Below, one piece after another: positions 16,845 to 24,736 of a stretch of DNA of 64,000 nt; the stretch's first letter is position 1; each line of letters begins with the position of its first letter. The stretch is from UBA1381 sp964399965 (GTDB taxonomy: Bacteria; Bacillota; Clostridia; UBA1381): the NCBI GenBank assembly GCA_964399965.1, contig CAYNRX010000004.1:1-64000 (forward strand), in the 5' to 3' direction. The notes under the pieces are model-generated. The model was given only the letters and a program-made list of their open reading frames with translations. It searched no databases and was not told the DNA's origin. The translations under genes and the position numbers were made by a program.

Positions 16845-17584
16845 CAGGGAATGTCCCTAATTTTGTGTAAACTTCAAAATGATAGTATAATCTAAAATTT
16901 AATTTATGGGCTGGAAGCGAAATTGTTTGCTTTCAGTCCTAACTTTAATATAACATAAAGACTCAGCCATGTCAAGGGTGCCCCTCAGGGCGTTCATTGA
17001 AGCAGCTTGCTGCGTAAAACCTTGATGTGACGGTATTTTTGTGATACCACTCATTCGGGCATCCTGCCCTCGTACATGATCGACAGCTCCCCATAGACCT
17101 TGCCCCAGTTTCGCAGCGGCATTGTCCATTTCTTCGTAGCTTCCCAGGTCGCAAGATACAGTGCCTTCTGCAAGGATGCTGCTGTAGGGAATACGCTTCG
17201 TTGACTGTTCAATCGCCTGTATGTGCTGTTAAGACTCTCTATCGCATTTGTAGTGTACATTACTTTCCGGACATCTGCCGAGAATTTAAACATAGGCGTA
17301 AGCGAATCCCAGAAATCCTCCCATCGCTTCATGGCGTTCGGATATTTTTTCTCCCACTTTTCCGCTACACGATGCATTTGTTCGTATCCCGCTGCCTCAT
17401 CCGGTGCATGATAGATCGTCTTTAAATCATTCGCAAATGCTTTCTTGTCCTTCTCCGCCACTCGTTTTAATGTATTACGCACCTGGTGCACAATACATCT
17501 TTGATATTCCGTTTCCGGAAATGCCGTTGCTATGGATTCTTTTATTCCGGTAAGTCCATCGGCACACAGCACTAAAATATCCTG
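16845..17584 (-). mobile_element. Truncated IS256-family element
   Basis: Contains the 3' part of an IS256-type transposase gene and, beyond its stop, a sequence near 16848-16875 (GGAATGTCCCTAATTTTGTG) that resembles an IS256-family terminal inverted repeat. The other half of the element and its second end are missing: transposase similarity stops near 17584, where prophage-like sequence begins. It sits between the tRNA-Arg terminator and the lysis genes. The limits are approximate. Confidence 0.65.
17051..17584 (-). pseudogene. IS256-type transposase, 5'-truncated
   Basis: About 178 residues of the C-terminal half of a mutator-type DDE transposase remain: VLCADGLTGIKESI (second catalytic Asp), CIVHQVRNTLK, NAMKRWEDFWD, YTTNAIESLN (catalytic Glu) and the C-terminal LATWEATKKWTMPLRNW. 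Full-length members have about 400 residues, so the N-terminal DNA-binding half and the first catalytic Asp are gone. The frame runs open further upstream, but that part does not resemble a transposase and overlaps phage genes on the other strand. It is a non-functional remnant. Confidence 0.88.
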
Positions 17585-17717
17585 ATATAGTACAATAAAA
17601 GTTGCCACTTCCCATACACGGATTTTGTGATATAATAATAACAGGAGGTGCAGGAAATGGCACATGATAGAGGATACAGAGTAAACGGATGAGATCACAG
17701 TAAAGGATGGTGATGCA

Positions 17718-17969
17718 GTGGATACACCAATAACAAGAGCGGAACATGAGGAGTTTCGCCGCAGAATGGAGGAGGAGCACAGCCGCATAAACAAGCGGCT
17801 GGAGCTTCTTGAAGAAAGCAGCGAGAAGCTGAACGCATTAAACACCAACATTGAAAAGCTGGCCGTCAGCATGGAAGGGATGTTGAAGGAGCAGATAGCC
17901 CAGGGGCAGCGGCTGGAGGTGCTGGAGAAACGCGATGGCGAAAACTGGCGGAAGCTGATATGGGCATAA
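17718..17969 (+). CDS. XhlA-like phage lysis protein
   Basis: An 83-residue protein starting with GTG after AAAGGATGG. Residues 8-75 are a charged helix with coiled-coil character (RRRMEEEHSRINKRLELL, NIEKLAVSMEGM). The sequence, size and position directly before a holin fit hemolysin XhlA-type proteins of Gram-positive prophages, although the usual C-terminal membrane segment is short or missing here. It overlaps the holin by 10 nt. A tiny frame (17657-17692) with a strong AGGAGG lies upstream and may be a broken phage gene. Confidence 0.6.
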   Translation: MDTPITRAEHEEFRRRMEEEHSRINKRLELLEESSEKLNALNTNIEKLAVSMEGMLKEQIAQGQRLEVLEKRDGENWRKLIWA

Positions 17970-18145
17970 CTGCCGAGGATCTGTCAAGCTGGCAGGCCTT
18001 GGGCAACGTGCTCTTGCAGGCGCTGTCTAATCCGTATGTGCTGGTGCTGGTGATAGCAAGCGTTTATAATGCGGTAGTAGACCCGACAACGCGCGGTGTC
18101 AGCGACAGCAAGAGAGCGCAGAGTTATGAGGAACCGGGGGCGTGA
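17960..18145 (+). CDS. Phage holin, phi-LC3 type
   Basis: A 61-residue protein with a hydrophobic segment (NPYVLVLVIASVYNAVV) followed by the motif DPTTRGVSDSKRAQSYEEP, the hallmark of phi-LC3/LLH-type holins. Such holins form membrane lesions that let the endolysin reach the cell wall. It lies between the XhlA-like gene and the amidase with only 1 nt before the amidase start, a complete lysis cassette in order. Confidence 0.85.
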   Translation: MGITAEDLSSWQALGNVLLQALSNPYVLVLVIASVYNAVVDPTTRGVSDSKRAQSYEEPGA

Positions 18146-18146
18146 T

Positions 18147-18926
18147 ATGATGGAGATACATAAAAATTTAACCGTAACAAACTACACCAACAAATCCAGC
18201 CGGAGCATAAAGTACATAGTTATCCACTACACCGCCAACAAGAACGATACCGCGTATAACAACACGCAATACTTCAAGACCACATACCGGGGCGCTTCGG
18301 CGCATTATTTCGTGGATAAGGATGAGATATGGCAGTGTGTGGAGGATAAGGACATAGCCTGGCACTGCGGCGCAAAGAGCTATAAGCACCACGAATGCCG
18401 CAATGCCAATAGCATCGGCATAGAGATGTGCACGTCCTACAATAGCGCGCAGGGGTACTATATAGACGATATCACGGCAATCAAGGCGGCGGAGCTTACA
18501 CGGGAGCTGATGGACAAGTACGGCGTTCAGCCGGAGAATGTACTCAGGCATTACGATGTCACAGGCAAAAACTGCCCGGCTCCGTGGGTCAGTAATCCGG
18601 ATAAGTGGAGCAAATTCAAGGAACAGATACAGGAGGATATCGATATGGATAAATTGCAGGAGCTGGAAAGCCGCATAGCTGCGCTGGAGGATGAAAACGC
18701 CCGGCAGAATGAGGTAATAAACCGCATGGGCGGTGAGATACAGGAGCTTAAAAATCCGATGATTTACAACTACATCGACGACAACATGCCGGAATGGGCA
18801 CGGCCTACAATACAGAAACTTGTAGGGAATAAGAAGCTCATGGGTAACGAACTCGGCGAACTTATGCTTACAGAAGATATGCTTAGGATACTGACGATTA
18901 TTGATAGAACCGGTGTATTTGATTGA
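18147..18926 (+). CDS. Prophage N-acetylmuramoyl-L-alanine amidase (endolysin)
   Basis: A 259-residue protein. Residues 1-150 are an Amidase_2 domain: YIVIHYTAN, AHYFVDKDEIWQCVED, IAWHCG, NSIGIEMC and VLRHYDVTGKNCPAPW supply the zinc ligands (His, His, Cys) and catalytic residues that cleave the amide bond between muramic acid and L-Ala. A coiled coil (ELESRIAALEDENARQNEV) and a short C-terminal domain (PEWARPTIQKLV) follow, as in clostridial phage endolysins. I chose the ATG at 18147, directly after the holin stop and preceded by GGGGG. No other phage genes survive on this side. Confidence 0.92.
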   Translation: MMEIHKNLTVTNYTNKSSRSIKYIVIHYTANKNDTAYNNTQYFKTTYRGASAHYFVDKDEIWQCVEDKDIAWHCGAKSYKHHECRNANSIGIEMCTSYNSAQGYYIDDITAIKAAELTRELMDKYGVQPENVLRHYDVTGKNCPAPWVSNPDKWSKFKEQIQEDIDMDKLQELESRIAALEDENARQNEVINRMGGEIQELKNPMIYNYIDDNMPEWARPTIQKLVGNKKLMGNELGELMLTEDMLRILTIIDRTGVFD

Positions 18927-18945
18927 TTTCTTAAGATACTAACTT

Positions 18946-19018
18946 GATACTAATTTGTTACTATCAGGGTGATTTTAACCTGTTTTTAGAGGGTATTAAA
19001 AAATAAAAAATTTCGTAC
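18946..19018 (+). repeat. Copy B of the 73/74-bp inverted repeat pair
   Basis: Nearly identical to the reverse complement of 78-151 (two substitutions, one indel). It starts 19 nt after the endolysin stop and ends before the aminopeptidase promoter. It holds the palindromic core at 18957-18979, and upstream there is an extra copy of the GATACTAA unit (18935-18942 and 18946-18953, 11 bp apart). It may be the chromosomal junction of the prophage remnant. Confidence 0.85.
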
Positions 19019-19037
19019 TTATCGGGGTTCAAACGGG

Positions 19038-19066
19038 TTGTATTTTTAACTTGTTTATGATATAAT
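19038..19066 (+). promoter_or_regulatory. Promoter of the M18 aminopeptidase operon
   Basis: TTGTAT and TATAAT with a 17-bp spacer, placed immediately after repeat copy B. Confidence 0.75.
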
Positions 19067-19101
19067 ATAAGCATAAAGTTTTGGAAAGGAAGGAATCTTT
19101 G

Positions 19102-20505
19102 ATGAGCAATAAAAAATCTTGGAAAGAACTTGCATATGAAAGAAAGCGCGTTTGTCTTAACATTTCTGACGAAGAGCGCAGTCATATGAATGCTTTGTGC
19201 GATGATTACCGGGCATTCTTAAACGGTGGCAAGACAGAGCGTGAATGTGTGGCGCAGACGGTTGCCATGGCTGAAGCGCACGGATTTGTGAATATGGATA
19301 CGGTGCAGATTCTGCGTCCCGGCGACAAGGTATATTCGGTAAACCGCAGCAAAAACGTGCTGCTGGCAGTTATAGGCAGCGAGGATATTGAAAAGGGAGT
19401 AAACCTGGTCGGCGCCCATATTGATTCTCCACGTCTCGACTTAAAACAAAATCCGCTTTATGAATCTGATGGGCTTGCGCTTTTAAAAACGCACTACTAT
19501 GGCGGTATCAAGAAATACCAGTGGACGGCAATGCCGTTGGCGATACATGGCGTTATCTATTCTGAGGACGGCGAGAAAAAGGAAATTGTTATCGGCGAGG
19601 ATGATAATGACCCCGTGTTCTGCGTAACCGACCTGCTGCCGCATCTTGCCCAGAACCAGATGACAAAGCCGTTGAAGGACGCCGTTGAAGGCGAAGCGTT
19701 AAACATTCTCTTCGGCGGTTATGAGCTGGAGGACGAAGACGTCAAGGAGAGCGTAAAATACAATATATTGAATATGCTCTATAACAAGTACGGTATTACA
19801 GAACGCAGCTTTATAAGTGCTGAATTTGAGATAGTACCGGCCTTTAAGGCCAGGAATGTCGGCCTTGACGAAAGCTTTATCGGCTCCTACGGCCAGGATG
19901 ACAGGGTCTGCGCTTATACGACAATACGCGCGATATTTGATATTGACTCTCCGAAAAAGACCGCTATGGCGATGCTGGTAGACAAGGAGGAGATAGGCTC
20001 TGTCGGCAATACCGGCATGAAGGGCAGTTATTTTACGATGACGCTGGCTGAGATCATTGCCAAGCTCAAGGGAGGTTGCGATCTGATCAGCCTAAACCGC
20101 TGCATAACAAATTCCGCCTGCCTTTCCTCTGATGTAGGAGCGGCGTTCGATCCCACATACCCTGACGTCAGTGAAAAGAAAAATTCGGCTTTTGCCGGAG
20201 CCGGTATGGTGCTGATGAAATATACAGGCGCACGCGGGAAATCGGAATCAAGCGATGCGAGTGCGGAATTTGTGCACCGGATAACCAGTATGCTTGACAA
20301 AAACGGCGTTATATGGCAGACGAGCGAACTAGGCAAGGTAGATCAGGGAGGCGGCGGAACGATCGCACAGTACGTTGCCGAGCTAAATATGGACGTTATC
20401 GACTGTGGCGTGCCGGTGCTTTCCATGCATTCGCCGTTCGAGGTGACTGCTAAGGGCGATGTGTATATGGCATACCGCACTTATAAGGTATTTTACGAGG
20501 GTTGA
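19102..20505 (+). CDS. M18-family zinc aminopeptidase
   Basis: A 467-residue metallopeptidase that removes N-terminal residues from peptides in the cytoplasm. The co-catalytic zinc site is visible in GAHIDSPRLDLKQ (His, Asp), GQDDRVCAYTT, DKEEIGSVGNTGMKG (Glu-Glu), DVGAAFDPTYPD and LSMHSPFEV (His). Length and order match M18 enzymes. I use the ATG at 19102, preceded by AAGGAAGG; an upstream ATG seven codons earlier lacks good spacing. It is followed closely by a small membrane protein, an acyltransferase and a hydrolase on the same strand. Confidence 0.92.
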   Translation: MSNKKSWKELAYERKRVCLNISDEERSHMNALCDDYRAFLNGGKTERECVAQTVAMAEAHGFVNMDTVQILRPGDKVYSVNRSKNVLLAVIGSEDIEKGVNLVGAHIDSPRLDLKQNPLYESDGLALLKTHYYGGIKKYQWTAMPLAIHGVIYSEDGEKKEIVIGEDDNDPVFCVTDLLPHLAQNQMTKPLKDAVEGEALNILFGGYELEDEDVKESVKYNILNMLYNKYGITERSFISAEFEIVPAFKARNVGLDESFIGSYGQDDRVCAYTTIRAIFDIDSPKKTAMAMLVDKEEIGSVGNTGMKGSYFTMTLAEIIAKLKGGCDLISLNRCITNSACLSSDVGAAFDPTYPDVSEKKNSAFAGAGMVLMKYTGARGKSESSDASAEFVHRITSMLDKNGVIWQTSELGKVDQGGGGTIAQYVAELNMDVIDCGVPVLSMHSPFEVTAKGDVYMAYRTYKVFYEG

Positions 20506-20509
20506 TGAG

Positions 20510-20707
20510 ATGGGAAAAATGATGATTTCCGTTTTGGGGACATTCGGCACGCTGCGGCTGCCGAATGTCCGTCTGACGGCCGGCGTCCCGGAGCTTTCAG
20601 ATATATACGATATCTCTAAGGATGTGCCTGCTGGTATATACGTAGTGTCGGCGCTTATTGCGGCTGTGATTATTTTGACGGTCGTTTGCCTGCGCCGCAA
20701 AAAGTAA
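20510..20707 (+). CDS. Small single-pass membrane protein, unknown
   Basis: A 65-residue protein not recognised as any family. Residues about 40-60 (GIYVVSALIAAVIILTVV) form one membrane helix followed by CLRRKK, so the N-terminus is expected outside and the tail in the cytoplasm. The start lies 4 nt after the aminopeptidase stop. The frame ends 15 nt before the acyltransferase, which suggests co-transcription. The coding case rests on position, clean spacing and the typical helix-plus-basic-tail pattern. Confidence 0.5.
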   Translation: MGKMMISVLGTFGTLRLPNVRLTAGVPELSDIYDISKDVPAGIYVVSALIAAVIILTVVCLRRKK

Positions 20708-20722
20708 GGGGAGGGGATAGGG

Positions 20723-22000
20723 ATGGATAGATCAAAGGACATTCCCGGATACCTATATGCTCTTGATGGGTTGAGAGCGGTATCCGTTATATTGATATTC
20801 ATATTTCATTTATGGCAGCAGTCGTGGATATACTGGCGGCTGGAAATAGCTCCCGGCAAGTATCTGTTTGACTTTGTACTGTTGCAAAGATTCGGCTATG
20901 TGGCGATAGACCTTTTCTTTGTGATCAGCGGCTTTTGCCTGTTTTACCCGATAGCAAGGGAGATGTTTGGTGAAGCGCATAGGACTAGCTGGAAGGAATT
21001 TTATAAAAAACGTGCCCGGCGAATACTGCCGTCATATTACTTGATGCTGCTGCTCACTGTGCTGTTCCCGGCTATTGCTTATATGCCATCAACCATCAAC
21101 GATGCTTCGGATGTGTTCCGTCATTTTATCACCCATGCCACTTTCACCCACGGACTTAACGACAGCACCCAGGGCAGCCTCATCTCCACGGCTTGGACGA
21201 TGGCGATAGAAGTGCCGTTTTACATAATTTTCCCGGCGATAGCCTATTTTTTCAGAAAAAAACCTATACTGACCTTCGGCGTTTTGGCCGTGCTGACGGA
21301 AGTTGTACGCTTGTGGGCCGTTACTACGTTTCGGGGCGGACCGGCATTTCAAGCCAATCCTGTATTCTATATTGATATTTTTGCTTATGGCATGATAAGC
21401 GCTTACGCGGTGGTATGGTTCAGAAATAGGGTGCAGGATCGTGACCGTGTCAAGCTGCCGATGCTTTTGCTTTCGATATTGTCCTTGGTGCTGATATACC
21501 AGTTTATCATCTGGATGTCAAATGCAAGCTCGCAGCAATTTGATGCGCCGCTGGCCTTTAGGATGGCCTACAGGCCGATATTGGCGTTTGGGGGCGCATT
21601 GTTCCTGTTTTCTACCTGCTTTACATACCGTTTCTGGGAGAAAAATATTTGGGGAAACAGGCTGTTTGTGTTTATTTCCACTATCTCATACAATTTCTAT
21701 CTGTGGCATCAGAACATAAATATAGCTCTTCGAAAAGCAGGTATCCCGTACACAACGGCCGCTAAGCCCCAGGACGACCGTCAGGCGATGGACGGATTTT
21801 CGCTTTTGTCGGTGGTGCTGTCATTGTTTGTAGCCAGTGCAATAACATTCCTGTTTGAAGCGCCTATATCCAAGTACGGCTTCAAGGGATATATTATCAA
21901 AATAAAGGAACTTGTCTCAGTCGGATGGAGGAAGATAACAGTTAAGGCAGGGAGGAGAGAAAAGAATGAGACTGCTGGCAGTAATAGATTATCAAAATGA
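20723..22000 (+). CDS. Acyltransferase 3 (OafA-like) membrane protein
   Basis: A 425-residue integral membrane protein with about ten helices. The N-terminus carries the family motif: ALDGLRAVSVILIFIFHLW with the catalytic-type His, then GYVAIDLFFVISGFCLFY and KKRARRILPSYYLML. Such enzymes transfer acetyl or other acyl groups to cell-surface polysaccharides, peptidoglycan or lipids from the cytoplasmic side. The ribosome site GGGGAGGGG is strong. The 3' end overlaps the cysteine hydrolase by 35 nt in another frame. The acceptor is unknown. A second family member is encoded at 44.7 kb. Confidence 0.9.
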   Translation: MDRSKDIPGYLYALDGLRAVSVILIFIFHLWQQSWIYWRLEIAPGKYLFDFVLLQRFGYVAIDLFFVISGFCLFYPIAREMFGEAHRTSWKEFYKKRARRILPSYYLMLLLTVLFPAIAYMPSTINDASDVFRHFITHATFTHGLNDSTQGSLISTAWTMAIEVPFYIIFPAIAYFFRKKPILTFGVLAVLTEVVRLWAVTTFRGGPAFQANPVFYIDIFAYGMISAYAVVWFRNRVQDRDRVKLPMLLLSILSLVLIYQFIIWMSNASSQQFDAPLAFRMAYRPILAFGGALFLFSTCFTYRFWEKNIWGNRLFVFISTISYNFYLWHQNINIALRKAGIPYTTAAKPQDDRQAMDGFSLLSVVLSLFVASAITFLFEAPISKYGFKGYIIKIKELVSVGWRKITVKAGRREKNETAGSNRLSK

Positions 22001-22478
22001 TTTTGTGAACGGTTCACTCGGTTTTGAGAGGGCAGAAAAACTGGAGGAGCTCATTTCCCGCAAGATAGACGCTTACCGCAAAGCCGGTGATGAGGTGGTA
22101 TTCACTCTTGACACTCACGGGGAGGATTACCTTGATACACGGGAGGGTAAAATGCTTCCGATAAAGCACTGCATAAAGGGAATGCCCGGCCATGATTTTT
22201 TCGGCAACATCCGTCCGTTAGACGGGGAGAAAGTATTCGAAAAAGAGACATTCGGCTCAAAAGAATTTTTTGATTATATCAGAAAAAGGGAATATGAATC
22301 GATAGAGCTTGTGGGGCTGGTGTCAAATATCTGCGTGATATCAAATGCCGTGCTGGCTAAAACGGCCGCGCCCGAGATACCGGTGATAGTGGATAGTACG
22401 GCCACGGCCTCGGCAGACCTGGAGCTTCACAAAAAGGCTTTGGATGTTATGCGCGGGCTGCAAATAGAGGTTTTGTGA
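21966..22478 (+). CDS. Isochorismatase-family cysteine hydrolase, nicotinamidase-like
   Basis: A 170-residue cytoplasmic hydrolase. VIDYQNDF supplies the catalytic Asp (Asp8), the segment LDTHGED followed by IKHCIKG resembles the metal-binding DxH...HC region of nicotinamidases, and VSNICVISNAV supplies the nucleophilic Cys. The likely reaction is deamidation of nicotinamide for NAD salvage, but other amides cannot be excluded. The ATG follows GGAGGAGAG inside the end of the acyltransferase gene. Confidence 0.8.
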   Translation: MRLLAVIDYQNDFVNGSLGFERAEKLEELISRKIDAYRKAGDEVVFTLDTHGEDYLDTREGKMLPIKHCIKGMPGHDFFGNIRPLDGEKVFEKETFGSKEFFDYIRKREYESIELVGLVSNICVISNAVLAKTAAPEIPVIVDSTATASADLELHKKALDVMRGLQIEVL

Positions 22479-22532
22479 CCTGAAGTTGTCATCGCTTGAC
22501 AAATCGGGGCATTTGCATAGGATCGCAACATA

Positions 22533-22568
22533 AAAAATGCACACAGCCGCTTTGGTTGTGCGCATTTT
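22533..22568. terminator. Bidirectional terminator between convergent genes
   Basis: A stem of about 12 bp with one mismatch (AAAATGCACACA/TGTGCGCATTTT) has T runs on both strands. It serves the cysteine hydrolase on plus and hsp20 on minus. Confidence 0.85.
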
Positions 22569-22572
22569 GGCG

Positions 22573-22992
22573 TTAATCTATCTGGATAAAGTCTCCACCG
22601 CCCGGGAGCTTTTTATCATCCTTTTTGGGGATCGTAAGCTTCAGGGTGCCATTTTTGAAGCTTGCCTTGATATCATCCCTGGTCACAGCATCGCCCACAT
22701 AAAAGCTCCTGCTGCAAGAACCGTAGTGACGTTCGCGGCGGATATATCTGCCGTCATCGTTGGTATCATCATCGCTGTAACCGAAGGTTGCATTGACTGT
22801 GAGATAACCGTCATTTAGCTCAGCTTTGATATTTTCTTTTTCCACTCCGGGCATATCGATGGTAAGTTCATAATTATCGCCCTTCTCCTTGACGTCGGTC
22901 TTCATAATATCCGTTGTGTGGTGATTGAGACCGCCGAACGGGAAATCACCGAAATCGTCAAATAGATTCCTTCCAAAAATGCTTGGTAACAT
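22573..22992 (-). CDS. Small heat-shock protein, Hsp20/alpha-crystallin
   Basis: A 139-residue ATP-independent chaperone that holds unfolding proteins in oligomers. The alpha-crystallin domain spans about residues 35-130, with YELTIDMPGVEKENIKAEL, DGYLTVNATF, and near the end the conserved FKNGTLKLTIPK motif. The start has GAGGAGAG before the ATG. The leader is about 125 nt and the promoter overlaps a CIRCE element, so HrcA should repress it. Confidence 0.96.
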   Translation of the reverse strand: MLPSIFGRNLFDDFGDFPFGGLNHHTTDIMKTDVKEKGDNYELTIDMPGVEKENIKAELNDGYLTVNATFGYSDDDTNDDGRYIRRERHYGSCSRSFYVGDAVTRDDIKASFKNGTLKLTIPKKDDKKLPGGGDFIQID

Positions 22993-23122
22993 AAATTATC
23001 TCTCCTCTCATAAAAAACATTATGATTTTTAACTGCTTTCTATGAACATGGAGGAAGGGAAATAACAGGAAGTCGTTACAAAGGCTTTCTTCTTTGTTTC
23101 TCTTTCCTTATGTTCTGAACAC

Positions 23123-23151
23123 ATTATAGCACTTTTTGTTAGCACTGTCAA
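23123..23151 (-). promoter_or_regulatory. hsp20 promoter
   Basis: Perfect TTGACA and TATAAT with a 17-bp spacer on the minus strand. The -35 box lies inside the CIRCE operator. The 331-nt gap between hsp20 and purF holds this promoter, CIRCE, the hsp20 leader and the purF promoter; I see nothing else in it. Confidence 0.9.
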
Positions 23152-23165
23152 GCGGTGAGTGCTAA
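23139..23165. promoter_or_regulatory. CIRCE element (HrcA operator)
   Basis: TTAGCACTG-N9-GAGTGCTAA matches the CIRCE consensus TTAGCACTC-N9-GAGTGCTAA with one mismatch in the left arm. It overlaps the -35 region of the hsp20 promoter. Confidence 0.95.
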
Positions 23166-23254
23166 TGTTAATAAAATATACAAAAATAGTTAATATAATT
23201 TCAAAAGCATCCTATGGGGTACGAAAATTTTTTTAGGATTTTACATTATTCTAC

Positions 23255-23283
23255 TTGATATTTACGTTGAAATACAGTATAAT
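23255..23283 (+). promoter_or_regulatory. purF promoter
   Basis: TTGATA and TATAAT with a 17-bp spacer, 41 nt before the purF ATG. I see no purine riboswitch between it and the gene. Confidence 0.75.
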
Positions 23284-23323
23284 ATTAGCGTATAGGGGCT
23301 TTATACAGAAAGGATGTAATGCA

Positions 23324-24736
23324 ATGGAAGACAGAAGAATCGGCGAAGAATGCGGAGTGTTTGCGATATATGACCCTAAAGGCGATTGTGCCAGAAGCAC
23401 ATATTACGGCCTTTATGCTCTCCAGCACAGAGGACAGGAGAGCTGTGGCATAGCGGTAAACAATAACCGTGATATCACCCATTACAAGGATATGGGGTTG
23501 GTAAATGAAGTATTTACGCAGGAGATCCTGGACAAAATGCCGGGCACGATGGCTGTTGGCCATGTGCGCTATTCCACAACAGGCGAAAGCATGAGAGAGA
23601 ACGCCCAGCCGCTGGTATTGCGGTATGTAAAAGGCAATATCGCTCTTGCCCATAACGGCAACCTTGTCAACAAGGACGCCCTTATAAAAAGTCTGAGCAA
23701 AACAGGTGCCATATTCCAGACTACGACCGACACTGAGACTATAGCTTATATGATAGCCAGAGAACGTCTCAGCACAGGGAGTGTCGAGGAGGCGGTAGAG
23801 AATACGGTTGCTCATCTTATCGGCGCGTTTTCGCTGGTGGTAATGAGCCCGCAGAAGCTGATCGCAGTACGTGATCCCTGGGGATTTCGTCCGATTTGCA
23901 TGGGCAGAAAGGGCGATGCGATAATCTTTGCCTCGGAGACCTGTGCTCTTGACAGCATAGGCGCTGATTTTGAACGAGACTTAGAGCCGGGTGAGATCGT
24001 GGTTGTACAGGATGGGCAAATACGGTCTATTCATACCTATGAAAATACTCAAAAGTCCAGCATGTGCATTTTTGAATATCTGTATTTTGCCCGTCCGGAC
24101 AGCGTTATACAGGGGCAGTCGGCACATGATTCAAGAAAGCTGGCCGGAGCATATTTGTCGCGAGAATACCCGGTCGAGGCCGATGTCGTTATAGGCGTAC
24201 CGGATTCGGGGATGAGCGCAGCCATAGGATATGCTGAAGAATCAGGCATACCATACGGCATGGGCTTCGTAAAAAATAAATATATAGGAAGAACTTTTAT
24301 ACAGCCGTCACAGGAGATGAGGGAAAATTCCGTAAGGATAAAGCTCAACGTATTAAAGAGCACCGTTGAGGGCAAGAGAGTCGTCATGGTAGATGATTCG
24401 ATCGTAAGAGGTACGACCTCGCGCCGTATAGTAAACCTTTTACGGCGCGCCGGTGCGACCGAGGTTCATGTACGTTCTTCGGCGCCAATGTTTTTGTGGC
24501 CGTGCTATTTCGGTACCGATATACCGTCTAGAGAAAATCTGATAGCGGCCAATCATTCGCTTGACGAGATGTGCAAGATGATAGGCGCTGATAGTCTGGG
24601 ATTCTTGAGCATAGATTCTCTTATGAAGATAGCCCCCAATGCTGACTGCGGTTTCTGTAACGGATGCTTCTCGGGACATTATCCTGTGGATGTTGATGCA
24701 GAAAGGAATGAAACTTCTTGCTCATCGAAACAATGA
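23324..24736 (+). CDS. purF: Amidophosphoribosyltransferase
   Basis: A 470-residue enzyme making phosphoribosylamine from PRPP and glutamine, the first step of purine synthesis. The N-terminal glutaminase nucleophile is Cys10 in GEECGVFAIYD, after a nine-residue propeptide as in the Bacillus-type enzyme. The PRPP motif is VVMVDDSIVRGTTSR. C-terminal cysteines (ADCGFCNGC) and WPCYFGTD fit the 4Fe-4S cluster of that type. The start at 23324 follows AAAGGATG; the open frame upstream precedes the promoter. It overlaps relQ by 19 nt if TTG is used. Confidence 0.97.
   Translation: MEDRRIGEECGVFAIYDPKGDCARSTYYGLYALQHRGQESCGIAVNNNRDITHYKDMGLVNEVFTQEILDKMPGTMAVGHVRYSTTGESMRENAQPLVLRYVKGNIALAHNGNLVNKDALIKSLSKTGAIFQTTTDTETIAYMIARERLSTGSVEEAVENTVAHLIGAFSLVVMSPQKLIAVRDPWGFRPICMGRKGDAIIFASETCALDSIGADFERDLEPGEIVVVQDGQIRSIHTYENTQKSSMCIFEYLYFARPDSVIQGQSAHDSRKLAGAYLSREYPVEADVVIGVPDSGMSAAIGYAEESGIPYGMGFVKNKYIGRTFIQPSQEMRENSVRIKLNVLKSTVEGKRVVMVDDSIVRGTTSRRIVNLLRRAGATEVHVRSSAPMFLWPCYFGTDIPSRENLIAANHSLDEMCKMIGADSLGFLSIDSLMKIAPNADCGFCNGCFSGHYPVDVDAERNETSCSSKQ

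Noticed and set aside
16704..19040. Duplicate of the tRNA-Arg 3' end as attR of the prophage remnant
   Set aside because: I found no repeat of the tRNA 3' sequence near 18.9-19.04 kb. Only a short GGTTCAAAC-like match exists.
22993..23122. RNA thermometer in the hsp20 leader
   Set aside because: Only a weak TCATAA/TTATGA hairpin lies near the ribosome site. There is no FourU or ROSE-like pairing, and CIRCE explains the heat control.
23166..23323. Purine riboswitch before purF
   Set aside because: Only a promoter and a short leader are visible, with no three-way-junction core or terminator.
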